A stretch of 64,000 bases of DNA from CAZSXU01 sp964610505 (GTDB lineage Bacteria; Arandabacterota; Arandabacteria; JAGLYR01): contig CAZSXU010000024.1 of NCBI GenBank assembly GCA_964610505.1, positions 1-64,000 of the forward strand, read 5' to 3'. Positions 25,498 to 34,748 of this stretch are shown here, piece by piece (the stretch's first letter is position 1; every line of letters starts with the position of its first letter). Both the position numbers and the translations under genes were made by a program. Below the pieces are notes generated by a model. That model was not told the DNA's origin, made no database searches, and was given only the letters and a program-made list of their open reading frames with translations.

Positions 25498-27996
25498 CTA
25501 TCGAATCAGTACCATCTTTCGCGTCAGGTTCTCGGCGCCGACGTCCAGGCGATAGAAGTACACGCCGGTCGAGACTTGGGCGCCCCGGTTGTCCTTGCCG
25601 TCCCATTCAACCACCCACTCCCCCGAGATGATCGAATTCTCGATGAGGGTCACGACCTGCCGTCCGGTGACGTCGAAGACGCGAAGCGTGGCCCTTGCAC
25701 CGGATCCCGGTACGGAAAGCCGGATGGTCGTTTGCGGATTGAAAGGATTGGGTACGTTTTGCCCCAGCGCGATGCGGCCCGCCCTCGAGACCTCCGTTTC
25801 GGCCGCGCCCGTCGTGGCCTCCTGGTACGTGACCAGGGAGAAGTCATCCACGCCGGCCTCTACAATCGAGCCGTCGCCCTCGTCCGCCGCGATGAATCGG
25901 AACTGCACCTGGTCGTTGAAGTCGACATAATCTTCGAGAGAAAACTCGACCCTGTCCCACTCGTGTGTACTTGCGGAAGTGGTTTGCAGGGTATCCCACG
26001 TCGCCCATCCGTCGTCGCTGACGTGGACCCTCCACACGTCGGTGCCCGCCGCGGAGCCGGTGTCGTTCGCGTACCAGTAGTGGTACCGGACCGCCGCGTT
26101 GGTGTACATGGTGAGATCAAAAACGGGCGACACGAGCGTCGTCCGGCCGCCGTCCACGTCGTAGCTCCCCTGGCCGGAGCCCGCCGCGCACTGGGTGATA
26201 TAGGCGTCCACTCCCGGATCGGGCGTGTGATCGTCCTCGGGCTGGGCCTCGGTCCACTCGGGATCGCATCGCTCCCAGATCCCGGTCGTCGCGCCGTCGC
26301 CGGTCGCGCCCACGGTCCAACCCTTGTGCGTCTCGAAGTCGTCCTCGAAAAAGGCGGTGATGGTTCCGACGAAAAAGGTATACACGTCCGCAGGAGCGTT
26401 CTTCGGATTCATCGCCCGATTCCCGTCCGTGTCTTCCGCCACGATGTAGTACTCGACGAACGTCCCGCCCGGCTGTGGGGGGATGAAGGCTTCGTATTCA
26501 TTCGGGGTTCCGGTTGCCGAGAGCTCCAACGTGTTCTCGCCCGCTCCGGTCGAATACCGGACCAGGAGAGAATCCGGATTCAAGGTGCCCGCGGCCACGA
26601 TTTCGGTCACGACCCGGTACGGTTGGATGCTGTCCTCGGTGTTCTCCAGGGGGGTATCATGAAGGATCGAGAGCGAGAAAGGCTCGGCCGCCGTGGCTAG
26701 GAACGCGACCGCCGCCTTGACGGAGCGCTCGGCCAGAGTCGAGGAGTTGTAGCTCAGCCCCACCACGTCGCTCGTCGTATGAATGTACGGACTGTAGCTG
26801 CCGCTGTCCTCGAAGAAGAGAACGGCGTCGTAGCCGTGGGCCCAGAAGGACGCGTGATCGCTGCTGGCGCCGCCGGGAAGATAACCGTCCACGATAGGCA
26901 GATCCGACACGTAGAGGGCGGCCACATCTTCGAGCACGTCGCGCATCCACTGGGAGTTGGTGTTGCTGATGATGTCCAGATCCAGTGCGTCTCCGCCGGC
27001 CAGGTATCCGATCATGTCCACCGATATCATCCCGACGATGTCTTCGCCGCGTGCGGCCGCGTCCGCCGCGTACCCCTCACTTCCGTAGAGTCCCAGTTCC
27101 TCGCCGCCGAAGGCGATGAATACCAGCGTGTAGCTGAATTCGTAGTTGCTGAGAACCCGGGCGCATTCCAGTGCGCAGACCGTTCCGGACGCGTTGTCGT
27201 CGGCACCGGGGCAGTTGTTCTGGTCGGACGTGATGGAGTCGTAGTGGCCGCCGATAACGAATACCTTGTCGGGGTCTCCCGAGCCCGGAATGACGGCCAC
27301 AACGTTGTCCTTGTAGATGGAGCTGAAATTGTGGAAATACACGCTGTCGATGCCGTACGATTCGAACTCGGCCTTGATCCATTCGGCCGCGGCCTGGCAG
27401 CTGTCGTGCGTGGCGTAGCGCGTGACGAAATCCTGCAAGCGCTGTACGCCGGCGTCTACTGCGGCGCTGGACACCTCATTGACCATTGCCTGAATGGCGG
27501 GGTCGGCCGCCTTGGCCGCCGTTCGAATCACCGGTCTCTCCACCGGCGCGGGTCGGATGGGCCGCATGAAGACCCGCGCGATCTCGAATCCCTCCGCCGC
27601 AAGGGAGTGAATCTCCCCCTCGGTTGCCTCCACGACGGCGTCGAACCCGACGTCATCGAATCCGACGGCATAGAGAATGCGGGCCCTGGTTTGGAGATCG
27701 GAGAGGCGAGCACGGTCCCTTACCCCGACGGTGTAGTACGTCTTTCCCTCGACGGACGCATCCAGGATCCGCCAGTCCACGTCCAACGCGTCCATTCGCT
27801 CGATGTCCCGAGGTCCTGCAACCACCAAGAGGTACCGTTCCATGTCCCGAACGACATTCACGTCTTCGGACAGAAGCCGGGTGGCCGTCCGAATCTCCGG
27901 ACCGTTGACAACGATGAGAGCGTTTTCCACAGGCATCGCCGCGATGACCGGCGAAATCGGCATTGCGAAAAGCGCCAAAGCCAGAAGCGTACGCAT
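25498..27996 (-). CDS. Secreted M28-family zinc aminopeptidase with MAM-like and FlgD-like C-terminal domains
   Basis: 832 residues. ATG 27996 has AAGGAAGGAA upstream and begins a signal peptide (RTLLALALFAMPISPVIAA); the frame stays open upstream to 28317 but that region holds the promoter. After a pro-domain, the M28 catalytic domain shows all metal ligands and the catalytic acid: GGHYDS (His251), GADDNASG (Asp), FGGEELGLYGSEG (Glu-Glu), SVDMIGY (Asp), PYIHTTSDV (His). It should be a dizinc exopeptidase. Then a beta domain, a MAM-like jelly-roll module (FFEDDFETHKGWTVG ... SPVFDLTMYTNAAVRYHYWY) nearly identical to one in the C25 peptidase at 35-40 kb, and a FlgD-like sorting domain (NVPNPFNPQTTIRLSV ... 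VYFYRLDVG ... TRKMVLIR). Extracellular. Confidence 0.94.
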   Translation of the reverse strand: MRTLLALALFAMPISPVIAAMPVENALIVVNGPEIRTATRLLSEDVNVVRDMERYLLVVAGPRDIERMDALDVDWRILDASVEGKTYYTVGVRDRARLSDLQTRARILYAVGFDDVGFDAVVEATEGEIHSLAAEGFEIARVFMRPIRPAPVERPVIRTAAKAADPAIQAMVNEVSSAAVDAGVQRLQDFVTRYATHDSCQAAAEWIKAEFESYGIDSVYFHNFSSIYKDNVVAVIPGSGDPDKVFVIGGHYDSITSDQNNCPGADDNASGTVCALECARVLSNYEFSYTLVFIAFGGEELGLYGSEGYAADAAARGEDIVGMISVDMIGYLAGGDALDLDIISNTNSQWMRDVLEDVAALYVSDLPIVDGYLPGGASSDHASFWAHGYDAVLFFEDSGSYSPYIHTTSDVVGLSYNSSTLAERSVKAAVAFLATAAEPFSLSILHDTPLENTEDSIQPYRVVTEIVAAGTLNPDSLLVRYSTGAGENTLELSATGTPNEYEAFIPPQPGGTFVEYYIVAEDTDGNRAMNPKNAPADVYTFFVGTITAFFEDDFETHKGWTVGATGDGATTGIWERCDPEWTEAQPEDDHTPDPGVDAYITQCAAGSGQGSYDVDGGRTTLVSPVFDLTMYTNAAVRYHYWYANDTGSAAGTDVWRVHVSDDGWATWDTLQTTSASTHEWDRVEFSLEDYVDFNDQVQFRFIAADEGDGSIVEAGVDDFSLVTYQEATTGAAETEVSRAGRIALGQNVPNPFNPQTTIRLSVPGSGARATLRVFDVTGRQVVTLIENSIISGEWVVEWDGKDNRGAQVSTGVYFYRLDVGAENLTRKMVLIR

Positions 27997-28059
27997 GAGC
28001 GGTTCCTTCCTTGTGGGTTTGTCTGGACGTGACAAGACGCAAAATAACTTGCACTGTCT

Positions 28060-28089
28060 AATATAGCACATTTGGAGGTTTGCATCCAA
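28060..28089 (-). promoter_or_regulatory. Sigma70-type promoter of the M28 peptidase gene
   Basis: TTGGAT (28089-28084), an 18-nt spacer, TATATT (28065-28060) on the minus strand, about 65 nt before ATG 27996. Confidence 0.55.
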
Positions 28090-28177
28090 CAAAACGCCGG
28101 GCCCGAACCCGAGCTTCGTCGCGCGAAACGGGCGCCTCACAAAGTCGAATCCCGTTTTGGAGTACGCCGCCGATCTC

Positions 28178-29665
28178 TCAGTCGCGGTTTCTTTCCCGCC
28201 ACAACAGACCCGTGGTTCCGATCCACAGGATGGCAAGAACGCCGAAGCCGACCTGCCAGAATCGTCCGGCCGGAGTTGAGAGGGCGGTCGTCGCAAGGAA
28301 GAAGTTCTTGTGCTCAAATCCCCAGTACTGGAGAAGCGGTGACCACTGCCAGGCCCACCGCATGTCCGGATAATACGGGCTTCTGAGGATGCCGTAGTGC
28401 GCCTTCATAACGGAGTAGTAGTCGTTGAAGCTCACGAGGATACCCGAGAAGGCGATCACGGCCGACAGGACGGCGACGACCAAAACGATCCAAGCCCCTG
28501 TCGGTCGATCCCGTCTCTCGTCAATCCAGTATCCGAGGGGCAGGACCAGAAGCGGAAGCACCGGCACGAAGAAGCGCGGGCCCCAGCACCATCCGCCTTC
28601 CCACGACCACCATTTGGCGTGAAACAAAGCCGGGATCAGGAGCATGGAGAAGAGAAAGACCGAGAGTGCGCGGTCCCTCTTCCAACGGAGGATGAGAACG
28701 ACCAGGGACAGGAGCGCGAGCGGGAAGTACAGAAACAGCCCGCGTCCGGGAGAGATCAGGAGTCCGATGACGCCGGACAGGAAAGGATGTGTGAAGTCGA
28801 TCTTGGAGGAGTAGCCGGTTTCAAAGATCGTCCCGAATCGATACGCGTTGTAGTAGAGAATGATGGGGAAGAGGGAGATCAGTCCCAGTCCGAGAGTTGC
28901 CAGGTGCCGCAGACGGTCTTGCTTCGTCCACACGAGTACCGCGGCGAAAGGAAGAGCCGCGGCCAGGAATACGGCGTTCGCCGCCTTGATCAGCAGGGCG
29001 GCGGAGAGAGCGACGCCGGCCCAGAAGAGCGAGCGCGAAGAGGCATCTTGCCGGTGCTTCAGCATCAGATACAGGAACAGCAGGAGCGCCAGGGCGGACA
29101 TGGGCTCGCCGAAAAAGGTCTTCGAGTAGTGCCAGAGGGGAGAGGCGGCCCCGAGGATGAAGGCGAGAGCGAGGGACGTGCCTCGCCCGAGTCCCAGGGT
29201 GAGACTCACGGCATAGAGAAGCCAGACCACGCCGGCGGCGACGATCGCATTCGTCAGGGAAACACCCCAGATTCGAACGAACGTGTTGAACTCGCGCGGG
29301 TGAAACAGCTTGAGTGGACGCTGGAATACGGGCTCGCTTGTCGCGGGGGCGATCTCCGCGACTCCCCGCCCCAGGAGGTAAAAGGGGACGGCCGCCAGCG
29401 AAGGCCCCAATCCGTAGATGGCGTATCGCCGCCCGTCCCGCCCGATCTCGGTGTGCCAGAAGGACCAGTCCCCCTCCTGTGTCGGGAGCGCCGGATCCCC
29501 GCGTTCGACCAGGCCCTCCGTCACCAGATACATCAACGTGCCGTCGGGTGTGAAGATGTGGCCGGACGTGGTGAGGAGATAGAAGAGGGCAAACCAGAGG
29601 AACAGAATCAGGCCGATTCTCCCCGGACCCCGGGGATCGCGCGTGTCGAAGCTCTCCTTTGGCAT
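28178..29665 (-). CDS. GT39/ArnT-like polytopic membrane glycosyltransferase-type protein
   Basis: 495 residues, about eleven membrane helices, with the GT-C layout: a first helix (ILFLWFALFYLLTTSG), then an acidic luminal loop (HIFTPDGTLMYLVTEGLVERGDPAL) and later NTFVRIWGVSLTNAIVAAGVVWLLY and WSWEGGWCWGPRFFVPVLPLLVLPLG, patterns seen in uncharacterised bacterial GT39/PMT-2-like proteins. These use lipid-linked sugars in the inner membrane. No glycan genes adjoin, so the acceptor is unknown. ATG 29665 has only a weak ribosome site. The 8-nt repeat array begins 15 bp upstream of it. Confidence 0.72.
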   Translation of the reverse strand: MPKESFDTRDPRGPGRIGLILFLWFALFYLLTTSGHIFTPDGTLMYLVTEGLVERGDPALPTQEGDWSFWHTEIGRDGRRYAIYGLGPSLAAVPFYLLGRGVAEIAPATSEPVFQRPLKLFHPREFNTFVRIWGVSLTNAIVAAGVVWLLYAVSLTLGLGRGTSLALAFILGAASPLWHYSKTFFGEPMSALALLLFLYLMLKHRQDASSRSLFWAGVALSAALLIKAANAVFLAAALPFAAVLVWTKQDRLRHLATLGLGLISLFPIILYYNAYRFGTIFETGYSSKIDFTHPFLSGVIGLLISPGRGLFLYFPLALLSLVVLILRWKRDRALSVFLFSMLLIPALFHAKWWSWEGGWCWGPRFFVPVLPLLVLPLGYWIDERRDRPTGAWIVLVVAVLSAVIAFSGILVSFNDYYSVMKAHYGILRSPYYPDMRWAWQWSPLLQYWGFEHKNFFLATTALSTPAGRFWQVGFGVLAILWIGTTGLLWRERNRD

Positions 29666-29679
29666 ATCTCTATCATACG

Positions 29680-29896
29680 CGAATGGGCGAATGGGCGAAA
29701 GGGCGAAAGGGTCCCGAGAGCCGAGAACCGAGAGCTGAAAGCCGAGAGCCGAGAACCGAGAACCGAGAGCCGAAGGCCGAGAGCCGAAAGCCGAAAGCCG
29801 AGAACCGGAGTGCGGACCCTCTTCCCTTGTTCCTCGCCCATGTCACTTGCTCTCGGGTACGTCCACTTTCGACTCTCCACTTTCGACTTTCGGCAT
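29680..29896. repeat. 8-nt and 7-nt periodic repeat array
   Basis: 29680-29710 is 8-nt periodic (GCGAATGG, GCGAATGG, GCGAAAGG, GCGAAAGG). 29713-29807 is about thirteen 7-nt units of AGCCGAG with one- or two-base variants, the longest such array in the window. 29861-29896 has the complementary flavour (ACTTTCG, ACTCTCC, ACTTTCG, ACTTTCG). The rest of the 335-bp gap up to 30000 holds the response-regulator promoter. Confidence 0.85.
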
Positions 29897-29962
29897 TGCA
29901 TCGGGCCTTTCCCGCTGCGCAAGGCACGAGCCGAAACCGCGTCCCGGCCCCCTCGCGGCCTC

Positions 29963-29991
29963 TTGACAACCTCTCGGAGCGCGCATACGTT
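29963..29991 (+). promoter_or_regulatory. Possible promoter of the two-component operon
   Basis: TTGACA (29963-29968), a 17-nt spacer, TACGTT (29986-29991). Transcription would start about 29998, only 3 nt before ATG 30001, so if this promoter is used the message is nearly leaderless and loses the GGAG at 29993-29996. Confidence 0.4.
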
Positions 29992-30000
29992 GGAGCCGTC

Positions 30001-30687
30001 ATGGATCCCACCATCCTCATCATCGAAGACGAGAAGAAGATCTCGGATCTCGTCGCCAAGAACCTTGCGGCGGCCGGGTTTCGTTGTCACCAGGCCTTCG
30101 ACGGAAAGAAAGGCCTCGACGAATTCAAGCGGTTGAATCCCGCCCTCATTGTGCTGGACCTTATGATTCCTCTCATCGATGGTCTCGAAGTGGCCCGGCG
30201 CGTCCGTCGCGAGAGCAACGTGCCCATCCTGATGCTGACCGCGCGGTCTACCGAGGGAGACAAGGTTCTGGGCTTCGAGATCGGGGCCGACGACTACCTG
30301 ACAAAGCCGTTCAGCACGAGAGAGCTGGTGGCGCGGGTTCGTGCGCTTCTTCGAAGATCGGCCGTGACTCCGGTGGACAAACCACTGGTCCGGGGGGACC
30401 TCGAGATCGACCCGTTCGCGTATGAGGTCCGGCTCGGCAAGAAGCCGATCGAGCTGACGACCCTCGAATTCAACCTGCTGTACTTTCTGGCGTCCCATCC
30501 GGGCCGCGTCTTCTCACGCGAAGCCCTCATGGAACGGGTCTGGGGAGACGATCGTATGGTGGATACTCGATCCATCGATAGCCTGATCAGCCGGCTGAGG
30601 CGGAAGATCGAAAAGGACTCGTCGAATCCCGAGTACATTCAGACCGTGTGGGGGGCCGGGTACCGATTTCCCCGGATCAGCTCATGA
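30001..30687 (+). CDS. OmpR/PhoB-family response regulator
   Basis: 228 residues: a receiver domain (ILIIEDEKKISDLV; phospho-acceptor Asp53 in LIVLDLMIP; Thr in LMLTARS; Lys in YLTKPFS) and a C-terminal winged-helix DNA-binding domain (LTTLEFNLLYFLASHPGRVFSREALMERVWG ... RSIDSLISRLRRKIE ... VWGAGYRF). It is the DNA-binding partner of the sensor kinase that follows with a 4-bp ATGA overlap. The genes just downstream encode two lipoproteins, one Spy-like, so an envelope-stress role is a reasonable guess. GGAG precedes ATG 30001 by 4 nt. Confidence 0.95.
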   Translation: MDPTILIIEDEKKISDLVAKNLAAAGFRCHQAFDGKKGLDEFKRLNPALIVLDLMIPLIDGLEVARRVRRESNVPILMLTARSTEGDKVLGFEIGADDYLTKPFSTRELVARVRALLRRSAVTPVDKPLVRGDLEIDPFAYEVRLGKKPIELTTLEFNLLYFLASHPGRVFSREALMERVWGDDRMVDTRSIDSLISRLRRKIEKDSSNPEYIQTVWGAGYRFPRISS

Positions 30688-32198
30688 CAAAATGGCCAGG
30701 GACCCGCAGTCTCTTCTGGACATTCGCCGGTGCCTTCCTCGCCGTCCTTGTTGTCGCCACAGTGCTGCAGCTGTTCGCCGTCGGCACCGTGATGCGGCCC
30801 ATTGCAGAGAGGTGGGTCCGCACGCATGCCGAACTCCTCGCTCAGAGGGCTGCGAGTGACATCGGCAATCTGCCGCCCACGGCGGGAAACGCCGACATCG
30901 AGAACATCCTGGTCTCCTACCGGAAGGAGATGGAGAGTGTTCGGCTGGTTTTTCGGAAACCCGGCGGCGAAGTCCTGACCGGACGACGGATGCCTCCGGG
31001 CATGGTGCGGCTTCTGAGCGATCATCCCGTGGAGGAATGGGATCACCTGGATCCGGCCGACCGCGAGCCGCCTGATCCGGAATCACCCGATCGCCCGCGG
31101 GGCCCGCGCCCCAGAGGTCGGGACCGGAGGGACCGACCTCGATCCCGGGTTCTCAGCCGGCAGCCGGTGGACACGTCGTCGCGTGTTCAGGGAGAAGTGA
31201 TTGCCCTCGGGTTCCACGTTCCCCGCCGCTTTCATGTTCTCCCGCACGATATTCCCCGCCCGCTCCTCCTGTATCTGCCTTTGGCCCTTCTGCTCTCGGG
31301 AGCCGCAGGGCTGATCATGGTGCGGCTGCTGTTACGACGGCTTCGGGCGCTCGAGGATCTGGCCGGGCGTGTCAGCGAGGGAGATCTGGATGCCCGGGTG
31401 CCGAATCCGGGCAGAGACGAAATCGGAAGATTGGGCGAGCGGCTCAATCGCATGACGGAGAAACTGAAGGAGGCCAGACGGCATCTCGAGGAGAGCGATA
31501 GGCAGCGGCGGCAGCTCTTCGCGGACATTTCCCACGAGCTGGCCACACCTCTCACCTCCATTCGGGGCTACACGGAAACGCTTCTGGAACCGAAGGTGCC
31601 GGTATCGGACCAGGAGCGGGTCACATTCCTGGCGAACATCCTTGAGGAATCAGAGCGGATGGACCTTCTGATTGACGACCTTCTGGATCTCACGCGGCTC
31701 GAGGCAGGGGCAACGAATCTCGAGACGACGGTGTTGGACTGGACCGAGCTCTGCCGCAACACGATGGACCGGTTCCGGCCCCGGTTCGAGCAGGCCGGTC
31801 TGAAGATCCACTGGACGGGTCCCGCTGATCCGGTCCGGGTGGTGGCCGACGGACGCCGCCTCGAACAGGTTCTGGACAATCTGCTCGTGAATGCGCTGCG
31901 GTATGTTCCTTCGGGGGGAACGGTGACACTCTCGCTGGACCCGGCCCCGGATCCACCGGACCGAGCCCGCCTCACCGTGAGCGATGACGGTCCCGGCTTC
32001 CCGGAAGAAGACCTTCCACATATCTTCGACCGCTTCTATCGGGCGTCCGCGGCCCGCGCGGCCACGGGTTCCGGACTCGGACTGGCGATCGTCAAGGAGA
32101 TTGTCGACCAGCATGAGGGCGAAGTCCGCGCCGAGAACCGGAAGCCCTCGGGAGCGACCATCCTCATTGACCTGCCCGCGGAAAAGCAGGGCACCTAG
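30684..32198 (+). CDS. Membrane sensor histidine kinase (HAMP-HisKA-HATPase)
   Basis: 504 residues from ATG 30684, overlapping the regulator's stop (ATGA). One membrane segment near residues 11-33, a periplasmic sensor domain with a Pro/Arg/Asp-rich stretch (about 110-165), a second membrane segment (about 190-215), HAMP (RLRALEDLAGRVSEGDLDARVP), HisKA with the phosphorylated His284 (FADISHELATPLTSIRGY), and HATPase_c boxes N (DNLLVNALRYVP), G1 (VSDDGPGFPEED) and G2 (TGSGLGLAIVKEIV). CpxA/BaeS-like layout. It would sense an envelope signal and phosphorylate the regulator encoded before it. Confidence 0.95.
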   Translation: MTKWPGTRSLFWTFAGAFLAVLVVATVLQLFAVGTVMRPIAERWVRTHAELLAQRAASDIGNLPPTAGNADIENILVSYRKEMESVRLVFRKPGGEVLTGRRMPPGMVRLLSDHPVEEWDHLDPADREPPDPESPDRPRGPRPRGRDRRDRPRSRVLSRQPVDTSSRVQGEVIALGFHVPRRFHVLPHDIPRPLLLYLPLALLLSGAAGLIMVRLLLRRLRALEDLAGRVSEGDLDARVPNPGRDEIGRLGERLNRMTEKLKEARRHLEESDRQRRQLFADISHELATPLTSIRGYTETLLEPKVPVSDQERVTFLANILEESERMDLLIDDLLDLTRLEAGATNLETTVLDWTELCRNTMDRFRPRFEQAGLKIHWTGPADPVRVVADGRRLEQVLDNLLVNALRYVPSGGTVTLSLDPAPDPPDRARLTVSDDGPGFPEEDLPHIFDRFYRASAARAATGSGLGLAIVKEIVDQHEGEVRAENRKPSGATILIDLPAEKQGT

Positions 32199-32350
32199 GT
32201 CAGGTTCCTATTTCCGATTTCCTATTCACCATTTCCCATGCACTGCTGTTCGCCGGTTGCCTATGGCATCGCCGGAACCTACAAGTCAATCGGAAACCGC
32301 CAATCGGAAATCGAGCCCCGGAAACGGGCTTGTCGCCCTTTGTCCCACCT
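32199..32350. repeat. 7-nt periodic intergenic repeats
   Basis: 32207-32240 reads CCTATTT/CCGATTT/CCTATTC/ACCATTT; 32288-32313 reads CAATCGG/AAACCGC/CAATCGG/AAATCGA, the reverse-complement flavour. A small GC hairpin (AGCCCCGGAAACGGGCT) follows near 32316. No gene. Confidence 0.7.
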
Positions 32351-32428
32351 GTGCCATAATTGTGCAACATCTGACCCGTATCATAGGGGTGAAGATCGGA
32401 ATGAATCGAACCCTTAACGTGGACGGGC

Positions 32429-33370
32429 ATGGGCATGAGAATCGAAATCATGAGAAGAATGCGGCGGGACAAAACGCTGATCTCAACGGTGATCGTTCTT
32501 CTCTCAGCGGTTCTTCTCCAGGGATGTGGTGGGATGAAGCTGGAGAGCCGTTGGCGGGATCGGGAGATCTCGATCGATGGAATGATCGGAAGTCCCGGCG
32601 AGGTCGACCGGGAGTGGGCGGGTGCCAGAACGGCCCTGGAAGACGAGAACGTTTCGGTCGGCCTGGTCAATGACGAAGAGTATCTGTATATGAGCCTCGT
32701 TCTGGGAGACGCGTCATTCGGGCGTCAAGTGGTGGGAATGGGGTTTACCCTCTGGTTCGACCCCGATGGAGGGAACAACCGGGAGTTCGGAATTCGGTTC
32801 CCCCTCGGAGTGGGCCAGAGCGGGTTTCCCCTGGCGGGGTCCGGCATGCCTTCCTTCGCAAGACCCGATGTGGGAAGTGACCGGGAGGATGGAGACTTCG
32901 AGGCGCATCTTCAGGAGACCCTGGAGGCAATGACGCAGCTGGAGATTCTCGGACCCGGGGAAAGGGACCGCCGGAAGCTCCATGTTCACGATGCGGGCGG
33001 GATCGACGTGGAAATGGGAACATCCAATGGAGCGTTGGTCTACGAGCTGAGGGTTCCCCTTGCCGGGATGGTCGATCATCCCTACGCGATCGGCGCAAAA
33101 CCGGGAAGCGTTATCGGTGTGGGATTAGAAACGCCCAAGATCGACGTGAGTGCGATGAGAGATGAAATGAAAGGTAGGGGCCGTGGGGGCGGCGGGCGGC
33201 CGGGTGGTGGTATGCGGGGCGGTGGCAGGCCGGGGGGTGGAATGCGGGAAATGCGTCCCGAAATGCCGGAACCACTGAACGTCTGGGGCAAGATTCGCCT
33301 GGCTTCGGTCGAGGAGTCACCTTCGGCGATCAACGAGACAGGTGCGTCGGTCATTTCGGCGGAGATGTAG
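32429..33370 (+). CDS. Lipoprotein with DOMON/CBM9-like domain and Gly/Arg-rich tail
   Basis: 313 residues. A type II signal (LISTVIVLLSAVLLQGCGG, lipobox LQGC) is followed by a beta-sandwich (EISIDGMIGSPGEVDREWAGA.TALEDENVSVGLVNDEEYLYMSLVLGD), the usual opening of CBM9-like/DOMON proteins, and a low-complexity segment GRGRGGGGRPGGGMRGGGRPGGGM near residues 250-272. The function is not known. It follows the two-component system, after a repeat-bearing gap, and precedes the Spy-like lipoprotein by 58 bp, so these are plausible targets of the regulator. Start codons at 32429, 32435 and 32450 are all possible; none has a strong ribosome site. Confidence 0.72.
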   Translation: MGMRIEIMRRMRRDKTLISTVIVLLSAVLLQGCGGMKLESRWRDREISIDGMIGSPGEVDREWAGARTALEDENVSVGLVNDEEYLYMSLVLGDASFGRQVVGMGFTLWFDPDGGNNREFGIRFPLGVGQSGFPLAGSGMPSFARPDVGSDREDGDFEAHLQETLEAMTQLEILGPGERDRRKLHVHDAGGIDVEMGTSNGALVYELRVPLAGMVDHPYAIGAKPGSVIGVGLETPKIDVSAMRDEMKGRGRGGGGRPGGGMRGGGRPGGGMREMRPEMPEPLNVWGKIRLASVEESPSAINETGASVISAEM

Positions 33371-33428
33371 CGGGTTTGAATCGTCATCCGGGTTTCAGAC
33401 TCGGGTGCGCAGAGAAAGGGAGGGTATC

Positions 33429-34565
33429 ATGAGACGCGTGAAGTTCCTGATCGCTGGTTTGGCTCTAGCGGGTTTGATTGCGGCAGCGGCGGGCTGCAGC
33501 GAGTCGGAGGGCGAGTCGGATCCGATGGCGCTTCTCTCATCGTCCAGCGCGGCGGTGGCCGCGGAGGCATCCGCATGGATCCCGGACATCTCTGAGATCA
33601 CCACGGCGCTCGGTCTCACGGTGGCTGAAGCGGAGGCGCTCGAGACTGCCCTTGACGGTGTTCGAGAAAAGGCTGGTACGATGGGGCGGGGCATGCACGA
33701 AGGGCGCCGCGGCGGAAGGCGAGGTCACGGCTTCGGCCAGGGAGGAGTCGATTCACCGCCAGACGGCGAACCGCCTTTCTTCGGTTTCCTCGAGGCATGC
33801 TCGGAGATCCTCGAGCCGGCCAAGTTTGCCGAGCTGCTGAATCTCATGGCTGAACGGCATGAGGCGCACAGGGATGCGATGGCCGAACATCGGGGAGAAC
33901 GGCCGGGCCGAGGTAGGGATCGCGGATTCCAGGGAAGGGGACAGGGGCCGCGCGGGGCCGGCAGAGTTGATGATCTCGCCGAGGCGCTGGACCTCACGGA
34001 TGAGCAGAGGACGGCCGTCCAGGGTGTGTTCGAGGACATGCACGAGGCTTTGCAGGAACACCGGCAAGCGTGTCGCGACAGCGAGACGGCCCGGGGAGAG
34101 GGCCGGGAGCAGGCGCAGGCAATTCACGAGGAGTTCCGGGAGGAGCTGAAAGACATCCTCACGGCCGAGCAGCTGGAACAGATGGACGCGCTTCGCGAAG
34201 AGCATCGCACCGATCGGCAGGAAGACATGCAGGCCCGAGCCGGGGAGCACATGGATCGGGCGGTTGAATTCATGACCCGGATCCTGGATCTGGATGGTTC
34301 CCAGGCCACGGGTATTGAGGACATCATGGACACGGCGCACGAGCAGGTCCGGGCTCTCCACGAGGCCGTGCGAAATGATGAGATGGAGCGTGAGGCAGCC
34401 CATGAGCAGGGCGAGCAGATTCGGGATGAATCGGTCTCGGCGATTCGCGGCCTACTCAACGAGGACCAAGCGATCGTGTTTGAGGCTCTTTCGAACCTTC
34501 TCCCGCACCACGGCGCCGGGTTTGGACACGGCCCGGCCCGTGGGTTCCGAGGTTCCAAGCACTAG
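33429..34565 (+). CDS. Spy/CpxP-like (LTXXQ) lipoprotein, helical
   Basis: 378 residues. AAAGGGAGGG sits just before ATG 33429; the signal ends in a lipobox (LIAAAAGC). The mature protein is almost wholly alpha-helical and very rich in E, R, Q and H, with tandem LTDEQR-type motifs (LDLTDEQRTAVQGVFEDMHEALQEHRQACRD; ILTAEQLEQMDALREEHRTDRQEDM; LDGSQATGIEDIMDTAHEQVRALHEAV; LLNEDQAIVFEAL), the hallmark of Spy/CpxP-like periplasmic chaperones and metal-stress sensors, here repeated several times. A His/Gly end (PHHGAGFGHGPARGF) may bind metal. Likely regulated by the upstream two-component pair. The HEGRRGGRRGHGFG stretch near residue 95 is low complexity. Confidence 0.8.
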   Translation: MRRVKFLIAGLALAGLIAAAAGCSESEGESDPMALLSSSSAAVAAEASAWIPDISEITTALGLTVAEAEALETALDGVREKAGTMGRGMHEGRRGGRRGHGFGQGGVDSPPDGEPPFFGFLEACSEILEPAKFAELLNLMAERHEAHRDAMAEHRGERPGRGRDRGFQGRGQGPRGAGRVDDLAEALDLTDEQRTAVQGVFEDMHEALQEHRQACRDSETARGEGREQAQAIHEEFREELKDILTAEQLEQMDALREEHRTDRQEDMQARAGEHMDRAVEFMTRILDLDGSQATGIEDIMDTAHEQVRALHEAVRNDEMEREAAHEQGEQIRDESVSAIRGLLNEDQAIVFEALSNLLPHHGAGFGHGPARGFRGSKH

Positions 34566-34687
34566 GAACCGGGACGTTCACCGGTTCCGCTGCGGCCGAT
34601 ACGACGCCGGCCGCACGCGGGTGGGGGTGGGGCAGCCGGCGAAAACCCTGCCCCCTTCTTCTGCAACCACGGATTGTGCCAACGGAC

Positions 34688-34713
34688 GAGGGGCGATGGT
34701 CGCGTCGCCCCTC
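34688..34713 (+). terminator. GAGGGGCGA hairpin
   Basis: 9-bp perfect stem GAGGGGCGA/TCGCCCCTC with an 8-nt loop, 122 bp after the Spy-like stop. Same hairpin family as 8033, 19571, 39813 and 61158. Confidence 0.5.
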
Positions 34714-34748
34714 ACGGTTTCTCTCTCGGTCTCGATGTGACTTGCGGT

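Noticed and set aside
26779..28032. A 417-codon plus-strand open frame
   Set aside because: Antisense to the M28 peptidase with all metal ligands present.
28397..30136. A 579-codon plus-strand open frame
   Set aside because: Antisense to the GT39-like gene, then running through the 7-nt repeat array and out of frame into the response regulator. Composition is Gly/Glu/Arg-rich as expected for shadows.
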